From NCBI GenBank assembly GCA_023441625.1, contig JAEZOA010000160.1, positions 1-46,783 of the forward strand: DNA of 46,783 bases, written 5' to 3'. Under the pieces are notes generated by a model. The model searched no databases. It saw nothing but the letters and a program-made list of their open reading frames with translations, and was not told where the DNA came from. This stretch comes from Bacillota bacterium (GTDB taxonomy: Bacteria > Bacillota > Clostridia > Acetivibrionales > DSM-1351). This document shows positions 22,557 through 30,819 of this stretch, in pieces. Positions within the stretch are counted from its first letter, which is position 1; each line of letters begins with the position of its first letter. Both the position numbers and the translations under genes were made by a program.

Positions 22557-25142
22557 ATGGCAGCTTTTGAAAAAATCAAATCGGGTTTAAACGGTATTGA
22601 TACTGCACTTCACAATATTAGATTGGGTGATAATGTGGTTTGGCAGCTCTCAAATATTGAAGAGTATTCCTTCTTTGTAAAGCCTTTTGTCAAACAGGCT
22701 ATTTCCGATAATAGAAATATTATTTATATTAGGTTTGCAGAGCATTCATCTATTATAGCTAATCAACCAGGCTTAAAAACTGTATATATTGACCCCAATA
22801 TTGGTTTTGAAAGCTTTACAGTAAAAGTTCATGAAATAATATCTGATGAAGGTATAGGTTCATTTTATGTATTTGATTGTTTGTCTGATTTACAAGTTGA
22901 ATGGGGTACTGACCTAATGATGGGAAATTTCTTTTCAGTTACCTGTCCATATCTTTTTGAATTGGATACTGTAGCATATTTCGGAATTTTACGAAACATG
23001 CATTCTTTTGAAGCTATAGCTAGGATACGAGAAACCACACAGCTATTAATAGATGTTTATGGAAGTGGTAGTGAAATGTACGTGCATCCTCTAAAAGTAT
23101 GGAACAGGTATTCCCAAAGTATGTTTCTTGCCCACAAATTTAGTGAAAATAATCCTGATGAATTAGAACCTCTTACTGATGGAGTGAATGCAAGCAAATT
23201 CTATTCTCTAATTGCTGAAAGTTGTAGTTTTCATACCTGTCAAGCTCTTGATAATTGGGATAAATTTTTCTTGCGTGCAGGTATGGAACTTGATTCAGGT
23301 TTACCTCAAAATTCTAAAACTATAGCAAAGCTTTGTAGCATGCTTATTGGTGGTGAAAAGCACTTGACTGACCTGATAAAAAGTCAGTTTCAGGTCAAGG
23401 ATTTTTTACAAATTAAAGATAGAATGATTGGTTCTGGCTGTATCGGTGGCAAAGCTATCGGAATGCTTCTAGCTCGTAAAATTATTTCTAATAATAGAAA
23501 AGATCTAGCCCTCTTCCTTGAACCTCATGATTCTTTTTATATAGGTTCAGATGTTTTTTATACATATTTAGTTCAGAATGGTTGGTGGAAGCTTCGCATA
23601 GCCCAACGAACAACTGATGGGTATTTTTCTGTTGGAAAGGAATTAAACAAGAAATTAATTAATGGTACATTTTCAGAAGAAATAAAGGAACAGTTTATAC
23701 GAATGCTTGAATACTATGGTCAAAACCCAATTATTGTTCGCTCAAGCAGCTTACTGGAGGATAGCTTTGGGAATGCTTTTGCTGGTAAATATGAGTCTGT
23801 TTTTTGTGTGAATACAGGTAGCTTGGATAAGAGATTACAAGAATTTGAGAAGGCTATTAAATTAGTATATGCAAGCTCTATGGATGAGTCTGCTTTGAAG
23901 TATAGAAGGCAAAGAGGCTTAGACAAGAATGATGAACAGATGGCTATATTAGTACAGCGTGTGTCTGGCTCAATTTTTGAAGATATTTTTATGCCTTGTG
24001 CTGCAGGCGTTGGATTTTCTTATAACTCTTATGTTTGGAACAAGCAAATTAATCCTTCTCAAGGTTTGATAAGATTGGTGTTGGGTTTAGGTACTCGGGC
24101 AGTTGACAGAACTGAGGGGGATTATCCAAGATTGGCAGCTTTAGATAAGCCAAACTTGAGTCCGGTGACCAGTAAAATTGAAAAAGCTATTTTTTCACAA
24201 CGAAATATAGATGTTATTGACCTTAAAAACAATTCATTTTCAACAATAAATATAAACTTATTAAACGAAAAAGTTCCTGCTTGGTTTAAGCAACAAATGT
24301 TTGAGAATGATAGAGATGCTGAAAATAGCCTTAGAAATCGGGGCATTAATAAAGAAGTGCTATTTACGACATGTGAGGGAATAATAAAAAATGATAAACT
24401 AATCAATTATTTAAAAGAAATTCTTAAAACTATAGAAAAACACTATGATTACCCTGTAGACATTGAATTCACTATCAATTTTTCTAAAAGCGGTGATTTT
24501 GTATTAAATTTATTACAATGTAGACCTTTACAAGTAAATGGTATAGGAAAAACGGTTAAAATCCCCTCTTTTAAACAAGAAAGTACCCTGTTTTCAGTTG
24601 GAGAAGGTTGTACTATGGGTGGTTCTATATTTCAACCTATTGATGTTGTAATTATTGTTGATCCCAAGGAGTACTATCTTGCTAATAATAGTATAAAACA
24701 TAATGTTGCAAGAATAATAGGAAAGCTCAATAGTGAAAATAAAAAATCAAAAAGGACTGTTATGCTTATAGGACCAGGGAGATGGGGCACCTCTTCTCCT
24801 GAACTTGGTGTTCCTGTTAGCTTTGCAGAAATCAGTGATATAACTGCTCTATGTGAAGTTTCTTATGAAGGTGCCGGTTATATGCCAGAGCTTTCATTCG
24901 GAAGTCACTTTTTTCAGGACTTAGTTGAGGGAGAAATCTTCTATTGTGCCATATTTAATAACCTCCCAAAAGTTATTTACTCTCCTGAAATTCTTTTTGA
25001 TTGTGAAACTATATATAAAGATATTATTGAGACTCAACCGGATATTAAAAAAATAGTTACTGCTTATGATACTAATAAAATAAATCTAACTTTATTGGCA
25101 GATGCTGTATCTCAAAGAACTGTTTGTATTAAAATGAACTAA
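22557..25142 (+). CDS. Orphan PEP-synthase/PPDK-type ATP-grasp protein
   Basis: The 861-residue protein contains the nucleotide-binding ATP-grasp part of pyruvate phosphate dikinase/PEP synthase: GGKAIGMLLARKI (about residue 297), IVRSSSLLEDSFGNAFAGKYESVF (about 392, abbreviated), and RAVDRTEGDYPR. The swivelling phosphohistidine domain (TSCGG-type) and the PEP/pyruvate barrel are not present. Residues 1-230 resemble the opening of KaiC/RecA-like domains (KIKSGLNGIDTALHNIRLGD) but lack a P-loop GKT. The C terminus has GPGRWGTSSPELGVPVSF. It may phosphorylate an unknown acceptor or act as a regulator. AGGAGG precedes the ATG. Monocistronic with a strong terminator. Confidence 0.8.
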   Translation: MAAFEKIKSGLNGIDTALHNIRLGDNVVWQLSNIEEYSFFVKPFVKQAISDNRNIIYIRFAEHSSIIANQPGLKTVYIDPNIGFESFTVKVHEIISDEGIGSFYVFDCLSDLQVEWGTDLMMGNFFSVTCPYLFELDTVAYFGILRNMHSFEAIARIRETTQLLIDVYGSGSEMYVHPLKVWNRYSQSMFLAHKFSENNPDELEPLTDGVNASKFYSLIAESCSFHTCQALDNWDKFFLRAGMELDSGLPQNSKTIAKLCSMLIGGEKHLTDLIKSQFQVKDFLQIKDRMIGSGCIGGKAIGMLLARKIISNNRKDLALFLEPHDSFYIGSDVFYTYLVQNGWWKLRIAQRTTDGYFSVGKELNKKLINGTFSEEIKEQFIRMLEYYGQNPIIVRSSSLLEDSFGNAFAGKYESVFCVNTGSLDKRLQEFEKAIKLVYASSMDESALKYRRQRGLDKNDEQMAILVQRVSGSIFEDIFMPCAAGVGFSYNSYVWNKQINPSQGLIRLVLGLGTRAVDRTEGDYPRLAALDKPNLSPVTSKIEKAIFSQRNIDVIDLKNNSFSTININLLNEKVPAWFKQQMFENDRDAENSLRNRGINKEVLFTTCEGIIKNDKLINYLKEILKTIEKHYDYPVDIEFTINFSKSGDFVLNLLQCRPLQVNGIGKTVKIPSFKQESTLFSVGEGCTMGGSIFQPIDVVIIVDPKEYYLANNSIKHNVARIIGKLNSENKKSKRTVMLIGPGRWGTSSPELGVPVSFAEISDITALCEVSYEGAGYMPELSFGSHFFQDLVEGEIFYCAIFNNLPKVIYSPEILFDCETIYKDIIETQPDIKKIVTAYDTNKINLTLLADAVSQRTVCIKMN

Positions 25143-25178
25143 AATGAATTATCCTTAACTCTTATATAAAACATTATA

Positions 25179-25232
25179 AACAACGCAAGTCCAAGCCAAC
25201 ATTGCAGTGTGCTCCAGCTTCGCTGGACGCAC
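25179..25232 (+). repeat. 37-bp repeat, divergent copy 5 with a nested hairpin
   Basis: Starts as the dispersed repeat (AACAACGCAAG, then CCAAGCCAACATTGC) with two bases changed or lost, but the TTATGTTA end is replaced by a GC-rich hairpin GCAGTGTG-TCCAGC/GCTGGA-CGCACTGC with a TTC loop. Confidence 0.7.
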
Positions 25233-25236
25233 TGCT

Positions 25237-25290
25237 AATATAAAAGAGTCCAATAACCAATGAAAATATGGTTTTGGACTCTTTTATATT
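25237..25290. terminator. Bidirectional terminator between the ATP-grasp gene and rubrerythrin
   Basis: A perfect 17-bp inverted repeat (AATATAAAAGAGTCCAA and its complement) with a 20-base loop. A/T runs at the outer ends suit both directions. Confidence 0.9.
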
Positions 25291-25311
25291 AACTATATTT
25301 TATTCTAATTA

Positions 25312-25851
25312 TTAATAATTTTTTGCAAGTATCTGGAAGTGTGCTTGTGGATGGTCACATACTGGACAAACTGCTGGAGCTTTCTCACCAATATGAATAT
25401 GTCCGCAATTTGCGCACTGCCAAATTACCTTTTCACCTTTTATAAATACTGCATTTCCTTCAACATTTTTTAGAAGGGCAAGATATCTTTCTTCATGCTC
25501 TTTCTCGATTTTTGCAACAGCTTCGAATAAGTATGCAATTTTATCAAAGCCTTCTGCTTTTGCTTCTTTTGCAAAATTAGCGTACATATCAGTCCATTCA
25601 TAATTTTCACCAGCAGCTGCATCCTTTAAATTTGTAGCAGTATCGCCAATTCCATCATGCAGGAGCTTGTACCAAATCTTCGCGTGCTCTTTTTCATTAT
25701 TTGCAGTCTCAGTAAATAATGCTGCTATTTGCTCATAGCCTTCTTTTTTAGCCTTTGAAGCATAATAAGTATATTTATTGCGTGCCATAGATTCTCCAGC
25801 AAATGCTGACATCAAGTTTGCTTCTGTTTTTGTACCTTTTAAGTTACTCAC
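25312..25851 (-). CDS. rbr: Rubrerythrin
   Basis: The 179-residue protein joins an N-terminal four-helix ferritin-like di-iron domain (AGESMARNKYTYYA, NNEKEHAK, then AKIEKEHEERY, giving the Glu and ExxH ligands) to a C-terminal rubredoxin-like iron site with CANCGHIH and CPVCDHPQ. It reduces hydrogen peroxide in anaerobes in the cytosol. Start is GTG with a GGGGG ribosome site 10 bases upstream. It is a single gene, convergent with the ATP-grasp gene. I looked for a PerR-type operator upstream but saw no convincing match. Confidence 0.96.
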   Translation of the reverse strand: MSNLKGTKTEANLMSAFAGESMARNKYTYYASKAKKEGYEQIAALFTETANNEKEHAKIWYKLLHDGIGDTATNLKDAAAGENYEWTDMYANFAKEAKAEGFDKIAYLFEAVAKIEKEHEERYLALLKNVEGNAVFIKGEKVIWQCANCGHIHIGEKAPAVCPVCDHPQAHFQILAKNY

Positions 25852-26001
25852 TATTTAAAATCCCCCTTAAATAATTTATTTGAAAATTACAATATACTAA
25901 ATATACCACAATATTAATAGAAATATCTAAACATTTATTTAAATTTACAAAATGTTAAATATTAAAAACATCATATTTACCATTTATCACCTTTTTAGTT
26001 A

Positions 26002-28620
26002 TCACTCATTAAGATATAACATTACCTTATTGTCTATAGCTTTTGCTGTTTGTTCAGCGGTAGTTTTGCCATTTATATAATTATCTAATGCTTCGTGGAC
26101 TATATTTTGGACCTCATTATCCATTCTTTGCTCAAGTTGGGTTTTGCCTATCATTAAGTTCAACTTCTCAGCGAGCTTCTTTGGCAATTCCTTCGCAGGG
26201 TATTCGCTGCCAAAGCCTGAAGTACTATTAGATAAGTAGTAATTTAAATCCTCATTATAAGCTTGTTTATTAATTGGAAGTAACAATTTTGAATTATGAT
26301 TTCCATAACTGTCAGTTGCTTTCTGTAAATCTTTTGACAGCATAATCTTTAAAAAGCTAAATGCTGCCTCTTTATTCTCACAACGAGAATTTATTCCAAA
26401 ACCCGTTACAACTCTTGCATAACATATCCCATTATTCACTAAAGGGATTATATCCATATCATCTCCGACAACACCATTATACATTGAATTAAAAGTCCAT
26501 AGCTGTCCGGGGGATTGGTTCCCTTGATCGAATCCCATTACCAGTCTATTATCTTTAACCATATCAACATCCGATTTATATTTAACACAAGTATCGTATG
26601 GTGCTATAGTCGGGTATATTTCCTTATATTTTTTAAGAAGATTGATAAATTCCTTTGTATTGAAATAAGATTTGCGATTTTCATTGTCAACGAATTTTTC
26701 TCCACTGATACACATCATACTTGAAAATCCAAAGTTGCAGTAAATTAAGCTTTTATTCTTATTTTCATTGTTCTTAATAAAATCCAGCGCCAGCTTGTGT
26801 AAACCATCAATTGACAAACCTGACTGATCAATTGAAATATTGTTCTCTTTTAATGTTAAAGCAGTTGTTCTAAAATATGGTATAGAATATTCCAGCGGTA
26901 TGTAATATCTTTTGTTATTATAAATGCCACAATCAAAAACATTTTCAAAATAATCATTTTTATTAAAATCATTATCCTTACTTATAAGCTCATTTAAATC
27001 AGTAAAAATTCCGCTGTTGGCAACTCTATATAGTGAGTTAAAGGTATTAGCACCAAAAATAATTATATCCGGTCCCTCACCAGCCATTAGCTCTGCGCTT
27101 AGTTTAGAATTCTTTTCCATATACTTCTCATTGTCAAATACTGTTTCATCAAATTCAATCCCAGGATAAAGTTCGCTGCTTTTCCTTATTGCATTTTTTA
27201 CCTGATTATCATAGTTCATATAAACTATACTAAGTTTGGCTTTTATGCTGTTATGCTGTGAAACATTTTCATTTTGGTTTTTTGAATTTAGTATCAGTGT
27301 ATTTTTAAAATAGCTTTCCGATACTTCCTGTAAAGACTTTGCAATATTGTCGTCTGTTTCATTTTCAGATACACAATCACGTATTTTATTATTAATTAAG
27401 TTATAAATTTCAAAATCCTCAATCTTGCATGTATCTAGTCTCTTTAAATATCCATCAATTTGTGATAAAAGTACTTTAATTGAGTCAGTAGTCTTACAGC
27501 CTCCGCCCCTTCCGCTTCTCTCACCTTTATTCCCCTTTATACACTCATCCTTTTTCTGGTTATATGCACTTTTGCTCACTGGGAGGCCGTTTATAAAATC
27601 TTCCGCTTGATACTCCTTTGATAAAAGCGTACTTATAAATTCATAAGCCTCTTTTTTATTTGAACAATTTGAATTAATTGCGGCAAATAATGAAATTTGG
27701 GCAGGAATCTTATTATCAGCAGTACTTACAGAATAAACCTCTGGCTGCACCTCTGTATTAAAGGAGGAATAGTTGTACCATAAATTCTGAGGTGAAGTTA
27801 TAGCACTATTTAAAAAAGTCGCATCTCTATTTTTAAGAACTGCCGATAGGTCTCCACCTTTAATCTTTTCAAAAAACACATTTTCTGGCATAACAGACTT
27901 ATTAATTGATTTATAAAGCTTAATTGCCGACTTAACAGCTGTTGAATCCAGCTTAACTGTTTTGTTTTCTATATCAATTACATTAGTGCCTAGCCCTCTT
28001 ATCATTGAGGTAAAATCAAGACTTGAAATTAAATACTGGCTTGCATCCTTATTTTTATTCTGATAATCAGAGCATACCTTTGAAATATCCTCCCAGCTAG
28101 CTTCATTGCTTAAACTATTTATTCCTTCATTTTTCATAATACTCTCTGTTGTAAACAATCCATCTATAGTATAGCTAAGGGGAATAAGATATCTCTTGCC
28201 CTTATAGATGCCATAATTCATAATCTCACTATAATAATCATCTTGATTTATGCTTTTATCATTATTAAATAAATCGTCAAGTTCACTGAACGAACCTTTG
28301 TCTATGTATTTTGAAAGCATTGGAATTCTTACAGGAGATGTTACTATAATATCTGCACCAGTATTGGATAAAAGGTCAGCTTGGGTATCTTCTGAATATT
28401 TTTCATATTGGTCACTGTAATAAAGTTTTTCTTCTATTATACAGTTTTTATTAGCAGCGTTGAATTTTTTTATGGCATTTCTAAGATAATTATCATTCTC
28501 CATTACATTTATTGTTAACTTTATCCTGTTGTTACTTTCAGTATCACCATTAAAACAAGCTGTATTTGCTAGTAAACCTATTGCTAAAATAAGCGTAAAA
28601 ATAGTTTTTAAAGTTCTCAA
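26002..28620 (-). CDS. Lipoprotein with two tandem extracellular solute-binding modules
   Basis: A lipoprotein-type signal (LILAIGLLANTAC) is followed by two similar solute-binding-protein-like halves. Half 1 (about 36-360) and half 2 (about 465-790) share order and wording: ADIIVTSPVRI versus PDIIIFGANTF, FSELDDLFNNDKSINQDDYY versus FTDLNELISKDNDFNKNDYF, and YGIYKGKRYLIPLSY versus CGIYNNKRYYIPLEY. Each is like a family 1 sugar-binding protein. A helical, Gly-rich linker separates them. No permease or ATPase gene adjoins. I favour the TTG at 28620, 6 bases after AAAGGTG; an in-frame GTG at 28629 overlaps that ribosome site. The lipobox is imperfect (NTAC). Confidence 0.8.
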   Translation of the reverse strand: MRTLKTIFTLILAIGLLANTACFNGDTESNNRIKLTINVMENDNYLRNAIKKFNAANKNCIIEEKLYYSDQYEKYSEDTQADLLSNTGADIIVTSPVRIPMLSKYIDKGSFSELDDLFNNDKSINQDDYYSEIMNYGIYKGKRYLIPLSYTIDGLFTTESIMKNEGINSLSNEASWEDISKVCSDYQNKNKDASQYLISSLDFTSMIRGLGTNVIDIENKTVKLDSTAVKSAIKLYKSINKSVMPENVFFEKIKGGDLSAVLKNRDATFLNSAITSPQNLWYNYSSFNTEVQPEVYSVSTADNKIPAQISLFAAINSNCSNKKEAYEFISTLLSKEYQAEDFINGLPVSKSAYNQKKDECIKGNKGERSGRGGGCKTTDSIKVLLSQIDGYLKRLDTCKIEDFEIYNLINNKIRDCVSENETDDNIAKSLQEVSESYFKNTLILNSKNQNENVSQHNSIKAKLSIVYMNYDNQVKNAIRKSSELYPGIEFDETVFDNEKYMEKNSKLSAELMAGEGPDIIIFGANTFNSLYRVANSGIFTDLNELISKDNDFNKNDYFENVFDCGIYNNKRYYIPLEYSIPYFRTTALTLKENNISIDQSGLSIDGLHKLALDFIKNNENKNKSLIYCNFGFSSMMCISGEKFVDNENRKSYFNTKEFINLLKKYKEIYPTIAPYDTCVKYKSDVDMVKDNRLVMGFDQGNQSPGQLWTFNSMYNGVVGDDMDIIPLVNNGICYARVVTGFGINSRCENKEAAFSFLKIMLSKDLQKATDSYGNHNSKLLLPINKQAYNEDLNYYLSNSTSGFGSEYPAKELPKKLAEKLNLMIGKTQLEQRMDNEVQNIVHEALDNYINGKTTAEQTAKAIDNKVMLYLNE

Positions 28621-28891
28621 ACCAATCACCTTTCCTTTACTTAATTATGTAATTTTTGTTAATAAAATTTATTATATAGTAAAAACTTGTTGATATTTTA
28701 AAATCAATACTTTATTTACTATTTATTTACATATAATTCATAAATAAATAATCTTACCAACTCACCAACTCAATTATCCATCCTCAAAAAATTAGCTTAA
28801 ATATCTAAATTAGGTTATAATATTATAAATTGAATATTCTCCTTTACTAATAAAGATTTGGGATTCCAATAAGGATTTTGGAGGTAATATA

Positions 28892-29371
28892 ATGAATAAA
28901 ATGAAATATAAAACAGTATCAGATTCCAAGACTGAGCAAATACAAATACTTATGCCTGAACATATAAATGGTTTTAATCGCCTTTTTGGTGGAAAGCTCA
29001 TGGAATGGATTGATGTTGTGGCAGCAGTTGTTGCCAGACGTCACTCAGGCTGTAATGTAACAACAGCCTCTATAGACAACTTGCAGTTTAAGGCAGCCGC
29101 CTATATAAACAGTACAATCTTTTTAAGCGGACAAATAACCTATGTTGGTACTACCTCTATGGAAGTAAGGGTAACTACTTATGTTGAGAATCTAGATGGT
29201 ATACGTCATATGATAAATCGTGCATACCTTGTTTTAGTTGCACTAGATGAAAATGATCATCCTGTTTCTGTTCCTGGCATTATGCTAGAAACCGATGAGG
29301 AGAGACTAGAATGGGAAGCAGGAGAAAAGCGCAGAGAGCTTAGAAAACAAAGAAGAATTGAGTCATATTAA
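28892..29371 (+). CDS. Acyl-CoA thioesterase, hotdog fold
   Basis: The 159-residue protein is of the YciA/cytosolic acyl-CoA hydrolase type: HINGFNRLFGGKLMEWID, in which the conserved Asn/Gly-Gly segment precedes the hotdog helix, then AAVVARRHSG, TTASIDNLQFKA, and a long charged C-terminal helix (DEERLEWEAGEKRRELRKQ). Such enzymes hydrolyse acyl-CoAs to recycle CoA. GGAGGT precedes the ATG by 6 bases. It is monocistronic, followed by a repeat copy and a strong hairpin. Confidence 0.9.
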   Translation: MNKMKYKTVSDSKTEQIQILMPEHINGFNRLFGGKLMEWIDVVAAVVARRHSGCNVTTASIDNLQFKAAAYINSTIFLSGQITYVGTTSMEVRVTTYVENLDGIRHMINRAYLVLVALDENDHPVSVPGIMLETDEERLEWEAGEKRRELRKQRRIESY

Positions 29372-29373
29372 AA

Positions 29374-29410
29374 AACAACGCAAGTTGGCAAGCCAACATT
29401 GCTTATGTTA
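29374..29410 (+). repeat. 37-bp hairpin repeat, copy 6
   Basis: Perfect consensus copy starting two bases after the thioesterase stop codon and followed at once by the terminator. Confidence 0.9.
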
Positions 29411-29413
29411 ACA

Positions 29414-29446
29414 AGAGATTGAATCTTTTCCTTAGATTCAATCTCT
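29414..29446 (+). terminator. Terminator of the thioesterase gene
   Basis: Perfect 12-bp stem AGAGATTGAATC/GATTCAATCTCT with a 9-base loop; the tail is AT-rich rather than a pure T run. It may also stop the opposing PadR operon. Confidence 0.75.
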
Positions 29447-29474
29447 ATTAAAATTTAATCTTTAATTTTAAATA

Positions 29475-29612
29475 TTATTCGAATAGATAATTTAGCATTT
29501 TTTCTGTGTTATTTAAAAATTGTTTAGTTATTGTATAGTGTTCTGTATCTTCATATGCCGTACGCTTTATCTCGTCATCATTAAGTACGTATATATCTAA
29601 ATCACTATACAT
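29475..29612 (-). CDS. 45-residue acidic small protein at the end of the PadR operon
   Basis: An ATG at 29612 with AAGGGGG 11 bases upstream opens 45 codons. The peptide is acidic and hydrophilic with many Tyr and Asn (MYSDLDIYVLNDDEIKRTAY at the start, ending LNYLFE), so it is probably soluble. It lies 73 bases after the DUF4097 gene in the same direction, and a 17-bp palindrome sits in that gap. I do not recognise it. It may be co-transcribed with padR or have its own promoter. Confidence 0.55.
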   Translation of the reverse strand: MYSDLDIYVLNDDEIKRTAYEDTEHYTITKQFLNNTEKMLNYLFE

Positions 29613-29647
29613 ATTGCCACAATCCCCCTTAAACTGATCTCATTTAT

Positions 29648-29664
29648 TAAGTATACTATACTTA
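29648..29664. promoter_or_regulatory. 17-bp palindrome upstream of the 45-residue gene
   Basis: TAAGTATA-C-TATACTTA is a perfect 8+1+8 palindrome. Its AGTATACT-like core also occurs at about 31912-31920 upstream of padR. Likely an operator. Confidence 0.45.
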
Positions 29665-29685
29665 CATTAGTAAGCTGTTTATTTG

Positions 29686-30819
29686 TTAACTATTTACCTC
29701 GACTTCATTAATTTCTATATCCCCTGAAAAAGTTTCAATTGATATCTTACCTGTATCCTTCCCAACGACACCTTTTATTTCATGTTCCTCTTGCTTCTTT
29801 GTAGTTATTACAGGGAAATCACAGGATATGTCACCTGAAGAACTCTCTGCTACTAAAGCAAATTCAGATCCCTTAACAAGCCCTAATGTGACACTTCCTG
29901 ATGAAGAATCTATATCAGCATCAATAATTGTAGCATTACTAAATTCTATTTCTCCCGAAAAAGTTTCACATATTACTTTTTTAATGGTTGATTTATCAAT
30001 TGATATATTTCCAGCGGAAGAATCAAAATTAGCATTCTCTGCATTGATTTCTTCAGCTTCAATTTTACCTGAGAAAGTACTTCCTTCAATTTTATTAGTC
30101 TCAACTTTACCTAAGGAAACATCACCCGAGCTAGTATCAAAAAATACTTTATCAGCATTTATCGATTTAAATTTGCTGCTACCTGAAAAAGTTTTAATAT
30201 TTAATTCTTCACTATTAATAATTTCACCTCTTATTTCACCTGAGCTTGTTTCAAAGTCAACTTCATTTGCTGTAACATCCTTTAATACTATCTCTCCAGA
30301 GAAGGTATTTATATATAATTCTTTTAATATTAAAGAATCGGATTTTACAGTTCCCGATGAAGTATCAATTTTTAAACTTTCTCCATATCCTTTAGGCATA
30401 AATATATCAATCTGCATTTCATTTTCATTGAATAATTCACCGATATTAAAATTAATACCAATATGTAATCTTGAATGACGGTTTTCATTAATGTCCAGCG
30501 TTCCATTATTTAGCTCAATTAGTGGGGTCTTCTCATCTTGCTGCTTTGCATACAATTTACCATATACATGCACCTTGACTTTATTGTCATCATATTCAAT
30601 TATATTTATATCAGATGAAAAAGAATCAATATTTATCTTTTTAATTTCTTCAACTGCAAAGCTCTTTTCTTCATTTACATCATATTGATATTTATTTTCC
30701 TTAAAGGACTTCATATCAATTTGAAAAAACAGTAGTGCTGCTGCAGCAAAACATACAATAATTATAATTGTAAGCAATAAGGATATTTTCTTTTTATTAA
30801 CAACTAATTTATTAAGCAT
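29686..30819 (-). CDS. DUF4097 beta-strand repeat membrane-anchored protein
   Basis: After a short basic N terminus and one membrane segment (LLLTIIIIVCFAAAALLFF), the rest is a beta-solenoid-like domain of DUF4097. Turns alternate regularly between SSG and FSG: TSSGTV, TFSGEI, TSSGEI, TFSGSS, TSSGDV, TFSGKI, SSAGNI, TFSGEI, SSSGSV, SSSGDI, TFSGDI, roughly every 20 residues. Such proteins follow PadR and HAAS genes in many Firmicutes; function is unknown, possibly envelope-stress sensing. The ATG at 30819 has GGAG 7 bases upstream and overlaps the DUF1700 gene by 8 bases. Confidence 0.9.
   Translation of the reverse strand: MLNKLVVNKKKISLLLTIIIIVCFAAAALLFFQIDMKSFKENKYQYDVNEEKSFAVEEIKKINIDSFSSDINIIEYDDNKVKVHVYGKLYAKQQDEKTPLIELNNGTLDINENRHSRLHIGINFNIGELFNENEMQIDIFMPKGYGESLKIDTSSGTVKSDSLILKELYINTFSGEIVLKDVTANEVDFETSSGEIRGEIINSEELNIKTFSGSSKFKSINADKVFFDTSSGDVSLGKVETNKIEGSTFSGKIEAEEINAENANFDSSAGNISIDKSTIKKVICETFSGEIEFSNATIIDADIDSSSGSVTLGLVKGSEFALVAESSSGDISCDFPVITTKKQEEHEIKGVVGKDTGKISIETFSGDIEINEVEVNS

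Noticed and set aside
25852..26001. PerR operator upstream of rubrerythrin
   Set aside because: The region is AT-rich and has partial matches only; no 15-bp inverted repeat of the expected kind was found.
29828..30478. Long plus-strand reading frame (216 codons) opposite the DUF4097 gene
   Set aside because: It arises from the repetitive composition of the minus-strand gene; it has no ribosome site and the minus-strand product matches a known family in a coherent operon.
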